A DNA stretch of 64,000 bases, taken from Paulownia fortunei (Eukaryota > Streptophyta > Magnoliopsida > Lamiales > Paulowniaceae). The notes beneath the pieces are model-generated. The model was not told the origin of the DNA, searched no databases, and worked only from the letters and a program-made list of their open reading frames with translations. The stretch lies in the NCBI GenBank assembly GCA_019321725.1, contig CM033124.1, forward strand, positions 7,502,001-7,566,000, given 5' to 3'. Shown here one piece after another: positions 48,171 to 59,600 of the stretch. The translations under genes were made by a program, and so were the position numbers. Position 1 is the stretch's first letter, and each line of letters starts with the position of its first letter.

Positions 48171-50890
48171 ATATGATCTCATCTTGGCAAGGGGTTGTTG
48201 CAGTGGATGACAAGAAAAATAGAGACTTAGATAAAGGACGATCCTTAAGCTTAAGAATAAAGTAAGTGTTACTTTATTGGCTATAAGAATGATCCACTTA
48301 ACTCTTGATGGAATTAGGATAGTATTAGTTAATTATCTTTGCTACATTAACAAATGAACTATACAATCCCAATATTCCATGCTACATAATCAACAAAGCA
48401 ATCTAAGAATTAGATAATCAAAATAGTGCATACTTGTTGTAAGATGGATTAGGTCATATTTCTAAAAAAAGAGTTCAAAAAAAGGTTCATTTACTTGACC
48501 TTTTGGATTTGTATGAGGTGCCAACTTGTAAATCTTATCTCTAGGAGAAATGACCAAATCACCATTTATGGACAAATAGAGCAAACCAGGCCTTTGAATG
48601 TGATCCAAAGGGACGTAAGCAGTCCACTAAGTGTTAGTGTACAAGCAAACTATTCTTACTTCATTATTCTAAGATCCTTTGAAGGGTTCAAAGAATTTAG
48701 ACATGAAGTAGAGAATTAAGTCGGCCAAAGTATTAAATCTATCGATGTGATTGAGGAAGAGAATACTAAGGTGGTAAGTTCTTAATTATCAAACGGAGAA
48801 GTAGATTCTCACTTTAAGTGAATCCAAGTTGAGTTTCACTTATTTTCTCCTTTATTCTAGGAATTTACCCTAGAATCGATGATATTCTTATCAAGTAAGG
48901 ATATCATCTAAATCGGCGATCAAAACATCATATGAGATATGATGTGATAAAAAATCCCTCGCATATATACCTACAGGTATAAAAGGGCTTGCTTCTTTAA
49001 AGCAGTTAGTGGGAACTAGGATGGATGCGAATCCAGCTTATGCAAATTTGTAGGGTATCCAAATGAATCTAAAGAATACCATTTCTATAGTTCCTAAGAA
49101 CAAAAGAGTTTGTTTTCTAGGGACACCACCTTCTTGAGAAGAAGGAATTTCTATTAGATAGAAATTGTTAGATCATAGAACTTGAAACAATTCAAGAACT
49201 AAAGTTTGTCTCACAAGAGGTAATGGTATATGAACAAATTACTAAAACTTCTAGTACACAACCTCCAATAAGATCTGAAAGAATCTCGGGGCTACTTATA
49301 CGATAAGAGTCTCTTGCTAGAGAGAAGCAATGAGGATCTCCTTTTTAAATATTGATTTAACTAAGGAGTAACATTGTATAACATCAATTCAGCAATCCAA
49401 AATAGACTCTATGTACTCCAACAAGGTTTGACCTTGGTGGACCCATTAGTGGGAATGGTTCCCAAAATGGGTCTGTAAATATAAATTGAAGAACATGGAG
49501 AGATGGTGACCTATAAAGGCATGACTGGTAGCAAAGTGTTACGCTTAAAGTCAAGGTGTTGACTATTGAGGATACCTTTTACCAGACGTGATGCTAAGTC
49601 CATTCAGAGTATGCTAGGTATATCTACGTATTACGACTACTAGATATAACAAAGGGATATGAAAACCGTCCTTCTCAATAGGGGTATTGAGAAAAGGATA
49701 TAAGTTGAGCGGTCTGAAGTCTTCATATCAAATAGATGCAAGCAAAAAGTTTGTGAGCTTTAGAGATCTCTTAAGAACTCAAAATAAATTTTCTGAATGT
49801 GGAATATTCGATTCTCTAAAGCAATCAAATGGTTTGATTTTCTTAGAAATGCGAATAAGTTATATGTGTACAAGAGGGTTAGTAGGACTATAGTGATGAT
49901 TGTTGTGTTTTACGTTGATGACATTTTACTCATAGAGATGATGTAGAAATGTTGCAGTCAACTAAGACTTGTCATCTACAAAGTTCTCCAAGAGAGATTT
50001 GGGATAAGCATCCTAAGGATTGGGGATTGAGATTAATGGAGATAGATTTGAAAGGATGTTTAGATTATCCTAAATCCAAGTACATAAATTAGATGCTAAA
50101 AGGGTTTAGCATGGAAGAATCCTAGGAGAGATTCTTATTTTTAAGTCATGGGATTTTTATTTTGAAGTGCTCATCCCCAAAGGCTTTGAATGAAAGAGAA
50201 ATAATGACTCACATGTTTTATGCATCCTTAAAAGAAAGCATAAAATGTGCAAATCTATGTACATGATTTGATATCATAAATGCACTGAGTGTTACGAGCA
50301 AAATATCAATCAATTTGATGCGAAAAGCATTAGAAGCCATAAAGACGATCTTTAGTACTTATGAAGCACTAAGGATTTCTTCTTGGAGTTCGGTTATGGA
50401 GAACTAAAAGTTAGATGCTTCATCTAGTTTTTAGTCTAAAGTAGATGACTTGAAGTTTATGTCTAAATTTGTGTTCATCCTAAATGGTGGGACGGTTAGT
50501 TGGAAAGAGTTCCAAGCTTGTAACAACCATGGATTCCATCACCATGATTGAATACATCTGGGCATACGATGCTGCAAAAATGAATTTTTGGATAAGAAAC
50601 TTAATCCAAGTTTAGATGTAGTTCCAACCATTGTTGATTGAGTATTGGAGTACTGCGATAACAATGGGGGCTATTGCACAAGTAAAGAGGCCAAGATCTT
50701 ATCAAATGATCCAAGCAGAAATAGATTAGTGATATCGTAGTTATGAAAATTATTGGTAGAGGCAACATCAGTATGGAAAGATTTGCCTCGGCAGAAACTA
50801 TAGCAGACCTACTGTTTTAATCCTTTAGAGAAGTATTTGAAGGACATCTTTAGAAGATGGGCTTTAATACGAGGGCAATTATCTCTAGGG
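48171..50890 (+). pseudogene. Copia pol (integrase, reverse transcriptase, RNase H), element D
   Basis: The pre-integrase block reads GLGHISKKRVQK at about 48450. Integrase-like PLNVIQRDVSSPLSV and FKEFRHEVEN fall in 48495-48719. Reverse transcriptase traces include LTLVDPLVGMVP (about 49420), a damaged KSIQSMLGISTYYDY block, and VFYVDDILLI at about 49905-49935, where both catalytic Asp survive. RNase H traces near 50640-50700 read EYCDNNG. Stops and shifts are pervasive. Confidence 0.75.
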
Positions 50891-50902
50891 CAAGTGAGAA
50901 AT

Positions 50903-53429
50903 TATTAGAGTAGTGCCCGGCGTTGTAATTATTTTGGCTGTTCTTATACTCTTACGAATCATTCTTATTTATATTAATATCATTTAAATGGCAATCTTTA
51001 TCTTAAATTCATCATAAGAATTAGATAAAGTCCTTAGATCACACATAGCTATGGGGCATGGTTGCGCATATGATGGTGATCGTGGAATATGCCTCTAAGG
51101 CTGTGATCTTAAAACGTTCCAAGTTAAGGATCAATAAGATGGGATATCATTAATCCCGTTAAGACTTGCGCATATGATACGGGCTCAAAAAAAGGATGTC
51201 TCGTTCTATATGTATTGGTGTGGAGATACTAGCACATGTATGTGCATGCTTGTTGGGAACAAGTACACTGAACAACCCCACCTGAAAATTCCCAATTGAA
51301 AATATTCTATTGTCGAATGGAAATTTTCTCATTATGATAGTGCAAGAATTAGTTCTTAGACTTGAGACACCATCGTAAACTTGTGCATGACATGTTGTAC
51401 TTTGATGTATTTCTCGATTATATGATAATCATAAGGGGTTTATATTGGGGGTAACATCTTTATGTATATAGATTAATAAGTAGCCAATAAAGGATCTGTC
51501 ACCTATCTAGGTGAATATGTGAATCTCCTATATGTTCCACTGTACTTGACTCTAAAATTCTTGACCAAGATTGGATGGAAATTAGACATGGGGTTTTCTA
51601 ATTATTCATCATCGAGTTAAGCTACTAGGAATGGAAATATAGTTATTGAGCTAATGGGGTTTCAACTCAACATCATGCCTTAGGCTCAATAGAGAGATTA
51701 GATGACAAAAGGACTGTACCTGTATGGTATTCGTAATTGAAATAGGTTCGTACATTCACCTTAGACTAGGAGTCATGATGCATTACTAGGTGCTTTCCAT
51801 GTCTTGTAAGTTCTTGGAATTAATGAGTTAATTCCAAGAGAATTAATTAATTGGATTAATTAATCAAAATAATTAATTGTTCAACTAAGTCACAAGAGTT
51901 GTGAACCCACGGTTAGTTTAAATTGAACCTAAGGGGTCACACACAAAACTTGGACAAGTTCATTTCTGGCCTAGAAATTAATCCAAGTATTAAATCAAAT
52001 TAATTAATGTGATTAATTGATGGGGGTTAAATTAATTCAAGTGTGGAATTAATTCAATATATTAATTGAATTAATTGATTAGATCTAATTGAATTAGGGA
52101 GCCCAATTGGAACATTTAATTAATTAATTGGCCTAATTAATTAAATAAATTAATTTAATTGATTAGATCAACTAAAGTATGACGTAATTGATTACTTAGG
52201 CCTAGACCCATTAGGTGTGGGCTTGTAGGAAGCCCATTAGGAAATTAGATTGGGAATCCAATTTCTAGAGGAAGTTGAATTGGGAATTCAATTTCAAAGA
52301 GGAAATAAGAAAAAAGGAAAGTCCTTTTGAGATAAGGGGTCACACACAAAACTTGGACAAGTTCATTTCTGGCCTAGAAATTAATCCAAGTATTAAATCA
52401 AATTAATTAATGTGATTAATTGATGGGGGTTAAATTAATTCAAGTGTGGAATTAATTCAATATATTAATTGAATTAATTGATTAGATCTAATTGAATTAG
52501 GGAGCCCAATTGGAACATTTAATTAATTAATTGGGCCTAATTAATTAAATAAATTAATTTAATTGATTAGATCAACTAAAGTATGACGAATTGATTACTT
52601 AGGCCTAGACCCATTAGGTGTGGGCTTGTAGGAAGCCCATTAGGAAATTAGATTGGGAATCCAATTTCTAGAGGAAGTTGAATTGGGAATTCAATTTCAA
52701 AGAGGAAATAAGAAAAAAGGAAAGTCCTTTTGAGATAAGGAAACTTATTAAAAGAGTTGGAGATAAGAAAGGAAGAAGAGTCCTACATGGAAAGGACTTG
52801 TGGTAGCCTTTATTGGCAATGTTCTCGAACGTTTTTATGAGGATTTTATTGCAGATTTTTGTAAAGAAAAATAGTTTTCTTTCATCTCCAAAAATTCGTT
52901 CCTCCTTTCCTTTTAATCTCCAAAAGTTCACCAACCTTTTATCTAGTTTAATTCTTGATTTAATTATTGAATTAAGAATTAAATTAAATACCTAAAACAC
53001 TAATTGTTAGTGTGTTCTTGTTCCAAACAAAATCGTTTTGGGATAGAACTATCAAATCGAAAACTACTAGCATAGGATTCAGTTGTAAGTGGGCATCTAA
53101 GATGTGGATACCGTTAGAGGGATAACATTTGGAATCCTAGAAGTGAATCAGATTTCAATCAAAGGAGTTTTGAATTGAAGAACATGGAGATACTTTCATG
53201 CAGGGATAACGATTTGAATCGCTTCGATCCCTACATCAGCCGGAGTGCATATCAAGGTAAGAGTTTCTGAAATTTTTTTACTTTAAATATCAAAAAAACG
53301 CACAACTAAATAATCGCGAAAGGGTTTTGAGATTCATTTTAATTACATGTGATGTAATATATATTTATATTTTTGAAAAATTTTAAATTACGCTGCGTAT
53401 ACGTTTTTCGGGATCGCGCGAACCCAATA
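50903..53429 (+). repeat. 3' LTR of element D
   Basis: It starts TATTAGAGTAG (TG mutated to TA) after a purine-rich CAAGTGAGAAAT and ends GAACCCAATA before GTAAC. It is 382 bases longer than the 5' LTR, mainly because of an internal 403-base tandem duplication. Confidence 0.88.
51930..52740 (+). repeat. 403-base tandem duplication in the 3' LTR of element D
   Basis: TAAGGGGTCACACACAAAAC occurs at 51930 and again at 52333, and both are followed by practically the same ~400 bases up to TTTTGAGATAAGG. Only two single-base indels were noticed (GGCC/GGGCC and GACGTAATTG/GACGAATTG). The two units are far more alike than the two LTRs are. Confidence 0.9.
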
Positions 53430-54035
53430 GTAACAACACCGATATTCTAGGCATGAATTTATAACAAAGCCGTTTGACAATCTTTTGGGAATCTGTATTT
53501 CCAATCCCCCTAATATTCCATATTATACGATTCATCATTAAAAGAAAGATGAAAAAGAAGTGGAACGTGACCTTGTTATCATATGCATAGGTTGAATCTT
53601 TTTTGTTATTCTTCTCACTGGACTCGTCCCCTTGTACCGAATCATTTTTCCATATTTGCACCAAGCTTAATTTTAATGATTTCAGTAGAATTGCTTCATC
53701 TATGTAGTATTTGTTATCTTATCTCCATCTCTATATTAGTGTCATCATATGAAGCCACATGATCATTTAACTGATCCAAATTATGTGGAATATCTTTGAC
53801 TTTTCTCATCATCATCCTCATCTAATAACCCAACAAATCTATTTTGCAAACAAATTTCCCCTGAACGCACTTCATTAGAGTGTTTATTGACCGTATCAAA
53901 TTTTTGTTGCACAGTCGTCCATCCCTCAGTGTTAGAGTTGTTAATTGGCAAATCTTCTACATTAACTTCACCATTTATTTAAATAATTTTGTCGTTCGTT
54001 TGAATGCTACTTGGACCAACATGCGAAACCTATAT
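53430..54035 (-). pseudogene. LINE ORF1 C-terminus and start of ORF2 endonuclease
   Basis: On the minus strand, 54035-53750 reads as the end of ORF1 (TEGWTTVQQKFDTVNKHS, NRFVGLLDEDDDEK). ORF2 starts at about 53535 with MNRIIWNIRGIGN, the usual first motif of a plant L1 endonuclease. The frame runs into the element D boundary at 53430 and resumes at 43539. Confidence 0.8.
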
Positions 54036-54059
54036 TCTACAAGTGAGTTTACAAGATAA

Positions 54060-55442
54060 AGTGCTATCAAGATGGATCAATCGAGAGGTAGAAGGCTCGA
54101 TTGGTTTCTCTCAGCAATACGAATTAGACTATGATGAAATATTTAGTCCTGTGGCAAAACTTACAACTATATGAATTCTACTCGCCCTTACAGCCAACAA
54201 AGACTGGAGTTTATGGTAGATGGATGTGAAGAATGTTTTTTTTCATGGAGAGCTAGATCGAGAGATCTACATGATCCAACCAATGGGCTTTCAGAACCAT
54301 GATCAACCTGAATATGTGTGTAAGTTGTGGAAAGCACTCTACAGACTGAAACAAGCATCCAGGGCATGGTATGGTAAGATTACTGAATTTCTAATACAAA
54401 GTGGTTATTCAGTAACACCTACAGATTCCAATTTGTTTGTCAAAGCCAATGAAGAAAATCTAGCTATCATGCTAGTATATGTGGATGATTTAATCATAAC
54501 TGGTGATGATGAGGTAGAAATTCTTCAGAAGAAGGAGAATTTATCAATTCATTTCCAGATCAAGGAACTTGGAGAACTCAAGCACTTTTTGGCATTAGAG
54601 GTTGACCGTACAAAAGTAGGGTTGTTTCTCGATCAACAAAAGTATAAGAGAGACCTACTGGAGAGATTTGGGATGCTTGATTGCAAACCTATTTCAATAC
54701 TAATGGAAGCCAATGCCAAGTTGTGTGCACATAAAGGCAAAGGCTTGGAGGATGGGATAATGTATCGACAACTTGTAGGTAGTCTTATTTATTTAAATTT
54801 GACTCAACTAGATATTTTATTTGTAGTTGGCGTTGTAAGTAGATACATGTAGAATCCAAAGAAGTCCCACTTAGAAGTTGTTTGACAAATACTGAGATAT
54901 GTGAAGATTACAATTGATTATGGTCTTTTGTACAAGAAAGGTGAAGGTTGCATGTTGGTTATTGCGATGTTGACTATGCGGGAGATCATAATACCAGAAG
55001 ATTGACAATTGGGTATGTGTTTAAGCTTGGTTCCGGAATAATTTCTTAGTATAGCAAGAGGCAGCCTATGGTATCATTATCAATTACTGAAGTTGAGTAT
55101 CGAGCAACAACAATGGCAGGCCAAGAGAGTACATAGTTAATACAGCTGATGAATAATCTACACCAGTTAGTAGATTATCCAATTCCATTGTACTATGATA
55201 ATTAGTCGACAATTCGTTTGGCAGAGAATCTAGTATTTCATGCAAGAACTAAGCATGTTGAAGTGTACTATCACTTGATCAGAGAAAATGTTCTGCATGA
55301 AAAGATTGAGATGAGACAAATCAAAATAAATGATCAAGTAACAGACTTGTTCACAAAAGGTTTGAGCACTAATAAATTTGAATTGTTTTGTCAACAGCTC
55401 GACGTAGTGCAAAGAATGGGAGCTGACATTGAGGGAGAGTGT
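54060..55442 (+). pseudogene. Copia reverse transcriptase and RNase H, element F
   Basis: The frame begins with a QQYELDYDEIFSPVAKL block at about 54115 and, after one stop, is open from 54220 to 54852. That part has [33 protein letters not shown] and [14 protein letters not shown] (both Asp), so the palm is the best preserved in the window. After a stop at 54850-54852 the RNase H is broken up, ending with DLFTKGLSTNKFE and a stop at 55443. Confidence 0.9.
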
Positions 55443-55825
55443 TGAAAATCAATGTCATCCATTAATTAAAATATTAAGTTATGTGTATTGCAATTTGTGT
55501 AGATTCAAATTAATTAGGTTTTTATAATTTGTGTGATAGAAAATTAATTAGATTAATTAAATATGTGGTATGTATTTTATTTTTTCTTTTATAAATACAC
55601 AAGTCCCTAACCTTGTAAATCATCAAGGAGTGAAGAAGAAAATAAGAGTAGTAGTTTTATATATAAGAGTGTAGTTTTGTTAGTTTTAAGTGTTTGTGAG
55701 AATTGAAAGTTTTTTTTATAATATTTTAAAATTTAATAAAAAAATTATTGTATCTTTAATTTTAAAATAAATTACTTATTTAAAAGATAAAATATAGAAT
55801 CATATATTTTAATTTTTTCTCAACA
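55440..55825 (+). repeat. 3' LTR of element F
   Basis: It starts TGTTGAAAATC after a GAGGGAGAG purine tract and ends CTCAACA. A TATA box (TATAAATA, 55590-55597) followed by CACAAGTCCC is the classic compact copia LTR promoter. It points toward the steroid-reductase gene about 1.1 kb downstream. Confidence 0.85.
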
Positions 55826-56005
55826 AACATGTGGAATTTGATCCTCCATCAAATTTCTCTAAACACAAACCCTAGCAACGCTAGGCCTTGAGAGATTGGT
55901 GCTTCCTTCACCCACACGGAAAGGACAACCAATCAAGCTTGCAATGTTAAATAAAACCTTCTTATCAAAAAGGTTGATGGGTAATCCAGGGAGGCATACT
56001 CATCT
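55826..56005 (-). pseudogene. LINE ORF1 N-terminal fragment (DUF4283-like)
   Basis: The minus-strand reading gives CLPGLPINLFDKKVLFNIAS, then LIGCPFRVGEGSTNLSRPSV and ARVCV. This is the conserved block of plant LINE ORF1 proteins that precedes their CCHC finger. It is cut by element F on the low-coordinate side and lost beyond 56005 on the other. Confidence 0.75.
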
Positions 56006-56666
56006 AACTAATTAATTTCACATCAGCAATCATTAAATTTCAGCATGACAAGGCATATGTTATACAACACAATTTGGATTCATTATTCCTAAACACAATT
56101 TCATTGGATGATGAGTTTCAAAACAATACATTTCATTTCTACACATTTTTCAACACCATTCCACAATCATCAAATCCGAACTCATGCTATCATAATTGAT
56201 TTAAAAATCACACCCAGACAAAGCCTTAGGAATTTGTTAAAGAGTTTGATAACGATCAATTTCAAAATTAGACACTGAATTAACTATAGTTAGGCAATAC
56301 CAAGAATTTCAAACTTACAAGTGAAAAGACACCCACCAAGAATGGTCCTAAAAGCATACTTGTGACTTCTGAGTACAGAGAGCGGTTCTCTTGGCATAGC
56401 CATTCACCTCGTGTCCTCTTCCTCATCACTTATTTTCTTGGTCCACAAAATACAACACAATTTATCATCATTTCAAACCGTGTTTGGATGGGTGAATCTC
56501 TGGTGGCCGTTAGATTAAAGCATCGGTCCATCCACTATTTTTCAATTTGATAGTGATGATCTATTTGGACTATTCCAAAGCACGCACACATATATACATA
56601 TGTGTAATACACATCATTTGTGACCCACAAAACACCACCACCATTACCACCACCTCCACCGGAGTC
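56006..56666 (+). promoter_or_regulatory. Upstream region of the steroid-reductase-family gene
   Basis: There are about 660 bases between the LINE remnant and the start codon. A weak TATA-like TATATACATA at 56591-56600 lies within the near-palindrome ACACATATATACATATGTGT, about 70 bases before the ATG. No other gene is present. Most of the native promoter may have been limited to this interval by the TE nest. Confidence 0.4.
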
Positions 56667-59600
56667 ATGATGCAATCTGTGCTGCTGAAGTTGATATACC
56701 CGCTGCCAGCGAGCGTGCTGATAAGGGCGATGTCGGTGATAAGTTTCTTGTCATCGAGCAATGCTGGGTGGATGGAAACTAAGGGAAAGAACATGCAGTA
56801 TGCTAAGCTTTGGAATGCTGGCTCCCACCCGCAGGAAAATGGTAGAGATGATCATGAGAAGAGGAATGAGAGGACTAAACTCCCGAGTCAAGTGGGAATG
56901 ATTGTACTCTACACTCCTGCATTTCTTGCTGGACTTTCCTCTTTTTTCCTTTTCCCAGTTGGAGATTTCAGGTTTACTTTGCTTCGATCTGCTGTCACCA
57001 CCCATTTCTTCAAGAGGATTTTTGAGGTACAACCCCCCCACCCCCCACCCCAACCCCTCAGCAACACATTATTGTGGAGAATATAGGGTGAGATACAAAA
57101 AGAAAAATATTTGATATTATATATATAAATATCTAGAGTAAAATTCGACTCTTAATGAATTTTTCCAAGGACTGACACTGTATATGAATAATATTTATGT
57201 CATTATAATTACATTATGTTAAAACTCTTTTACATCCTTTTTCTATCCCAAAAAGCTGGGTTTAATTTGTCTCGATATGGAGCTTTGAATAAGTAGTTTA
57301 AAAAATAAAATAATTATATACTTTTATACTATTTTAAAAATAATAATTGAGAATTAGTAATACTAATGCTAGTGTTGGAAAAATCTCATTTCAAAAAATA
57401 AAATTTTATTTTGAGATCTCCTAAAAAACCAAATCACCGGAATTTATTTGGGATAAAGAGAGTATAATTATTGAATTCTCTCTCCATGTCATTTTAATAT
57501 ATTCAATTTGACTGGACATAAAATTTACTATGGGAGTTTAAAAATTATAAATTTTATGTATGTTTACATTGTTTTGAAAAATTAATAGGTTATACGATTA
57601 TTATTTTAAGTGAAACTGTATTTAAAAAATATTTTTTTAAATAAATGAAGTCCAACTCAAAAAAGAAATAGAAGTAATAAATTTATGAGAGGCTAAGGAG
57701 TAAATTATTTTCTCTTAATTATACTTAATTATGTTAAAACTCTTTTATATGCACATTCGAGGACTTTATTATAATCATTGAATAAAAAATTTCAATTCAT
57801 AAAGTGTTTAACTATGATTTTCTAATTTTATAATATTCAACAAATAAAACGTTTAAATCATTTTACTATGAAATAAATATGTGGATTACATGTATAGAAA
57901 ATAAAAATTATATTTTAATTATAGGTTAGATTAGGATCATAGTTTGTAAAATCTCGTACTCTGTATGCATAAGCCGATTCATTGCTCCATTTTGCCGTTC
58001 TGATACATTGCTGATCCATCAAGTATTCATGTCCAAATTAGTTATAGCTTGGAACTATGAATTCATGGAGACTTTTGTCATTTCCACTAAGGCCAAACTC
58101 AACTTTGTGCCAAATCAGGGTTGGGTGCCAAAATAGCTTCTTTTTATTTTTTATTTTCTCCTCCAATGGGACACTATCCCCTACGCCATCTTAAAATAAT
58201 GAACAGTGCTGCGCCAACACTGTTTTGCGCTATCTCTATTTTCGTTGTCTTGTTTTTTTTTTTTTAATTTAAGTAGATTTTATTGTGTTTTCTATGTTTA
58301 TAAATTTATATTTTATCTCAATTGTATATTTTTGACAAAAAAAACCTTTTTATATTTTATATGTACATAAATATTTAGTATAATTTAATTATTTTATTTA
58401 TATTATCATTATTTATGTTAAACATTCATATAATCTAAAATGATATTCCTAATAATGTCATAAAAAAATAAAAAATTCAAAATAAGACAATTAAATAAAT
58501 TGCAGAGAATAACGAGAATTACATAATTTTTTAATAATTGGGTATATCACTTTCGGATCCTCTAATATCTTAAAAATATTGTCCAAATGTATTAGATTTA
58601 TTTAAGTTATATTATTAATTATAATATTTGCTTTTATATTTTATTCAATTTAATGCCATGTTTTTACTTTTTTATTTAAGTTTTTATAATTAATTATTTA
58701 GTTTGTTTATGTATACTATTTAATTTACTCTCATATTTAATTATATAATATTAATTAAATAAACTTTTTTAATTAACTAAACATAAAATATAAATTGTAT
58801 ATGTAATTGTATTATTATGTTAACAATATTATAAATAGATATTTGATAAAATAAAATAATTATTGTAAATAGAATAACAAGGAATATTCTGGAAATATTT
58901 TTTTTAAAGTAAAATTTAAAGTAAATGGGTTGAAGATGAAATTTAAGTTTGATGTAAATATTAAATCAATCTGCACTAAAATAGAGTTTATGGTGGAAGA
59001 AAAAATACTCTTAACTCCCAAACGAAGAAAACTAGCTATTCTACCTATTTAACATGGTGTGTGCAGCATAATTAATTCATTATGTAAAAGATACATTAAG
59101 TCATTGCATCAAAGTCATACTTCCAATTTAATTTAGAAATATATGTTGTTTCTTGCTATTTGAATAATTTAACTAGTTAAGCAATTTTTAATTAAAAAAT
59201 AATATATTTAATCGTTTTAATGAAGAAATAAAAAGAACATTGGCAAAGTACTAGTGGGTTCACGTGGATCTTCCATATAACTATGTTTGAATCGGCTTTA
59301 TGCTAATAGAATCTCATTACCCATCATACATTGGAATGACACATATAATATTAATTTATTGATCAATTCCTTGGATAAAGGACAATTTTATCCAAGATGC
59401 TTTTGAGTAGAACTTATACATGTGATGCCGATTGAGCCTAGAAATATATATTGGTCCATATTATACATTTGTCTCATCATCAGTGCCCGTATATAAGATT
59501 TTACAACTTTTTTTCTCCACGTAAATGAAAGGCAGGAACTAGGAAGGGATGATCAGTACCTCTTTCGATATGATCATAGGAACTTCTTGAATGCAAATGT

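Larger units (their letters stand above)
43540..53429 (+). mobile_element. Ty1/copia retrotransposon (element D), inserted in the LINE endonuclease
   Basis: LTRs at 43540-45684 and 50903-53429 flank copia-ordered gag, integrase, reverse transcriptase and RNase H in plus orientation, with an initiator-Met primer site. CTAAC precedes the 5' LTR and GTAAC follows the 3' LTR, a five-base target duplication with one mismatch. Deleting the element and one duplication restores the LINE frame at this point. All coding regions are broken and roughly 8% of compared LTR bases differ, so it is old. Confidence 0.88.
54036..55825 (+). mobile_element. Ty1/copia retrotransposon (element F), 5'-truncated
   Basis: It retains reverse transcriptase, RNase H, polypurine tract and a 386-base 3' LTR, but no 5' LTR, gag or integrase. 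Both sides are LINE ORF1 sequence on the opposite strand. It sits inside the LINE, and some LINE ORF1 was lost with the 5' part of F. Confidence 0.8.
26492..56005 (-). mobile_element. L1-type LINE with RNase H, split into four pieces by nested insertions
   Basis: Four minus-strand blocks form one LINE in order: ORF1 start 56005-55826, ORF1 end plus endonuclease start 54035-53430, endonuclease plus reverse transcriptase 43539-42048, and the rest of ORF2 with zinc-finger and RNase H domains 28044-26492. Removing the inserted elements and one copy of each target duplication makes the protein reading continue across the 53430/43539 joint. The 42048/28044 joint is bridged by the ATAAA duplication but some coding sequence is missing there. 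Total retained LINE sequence is about 3.8 kb. The 5' end is truncated at about 56005. No part is intact. Confidence 0.8.

Noticed and set aside
56570..57053. Minus-strand frames opposite exon 1
   Set aside because: They are antisense shadows of a well-supported exon.
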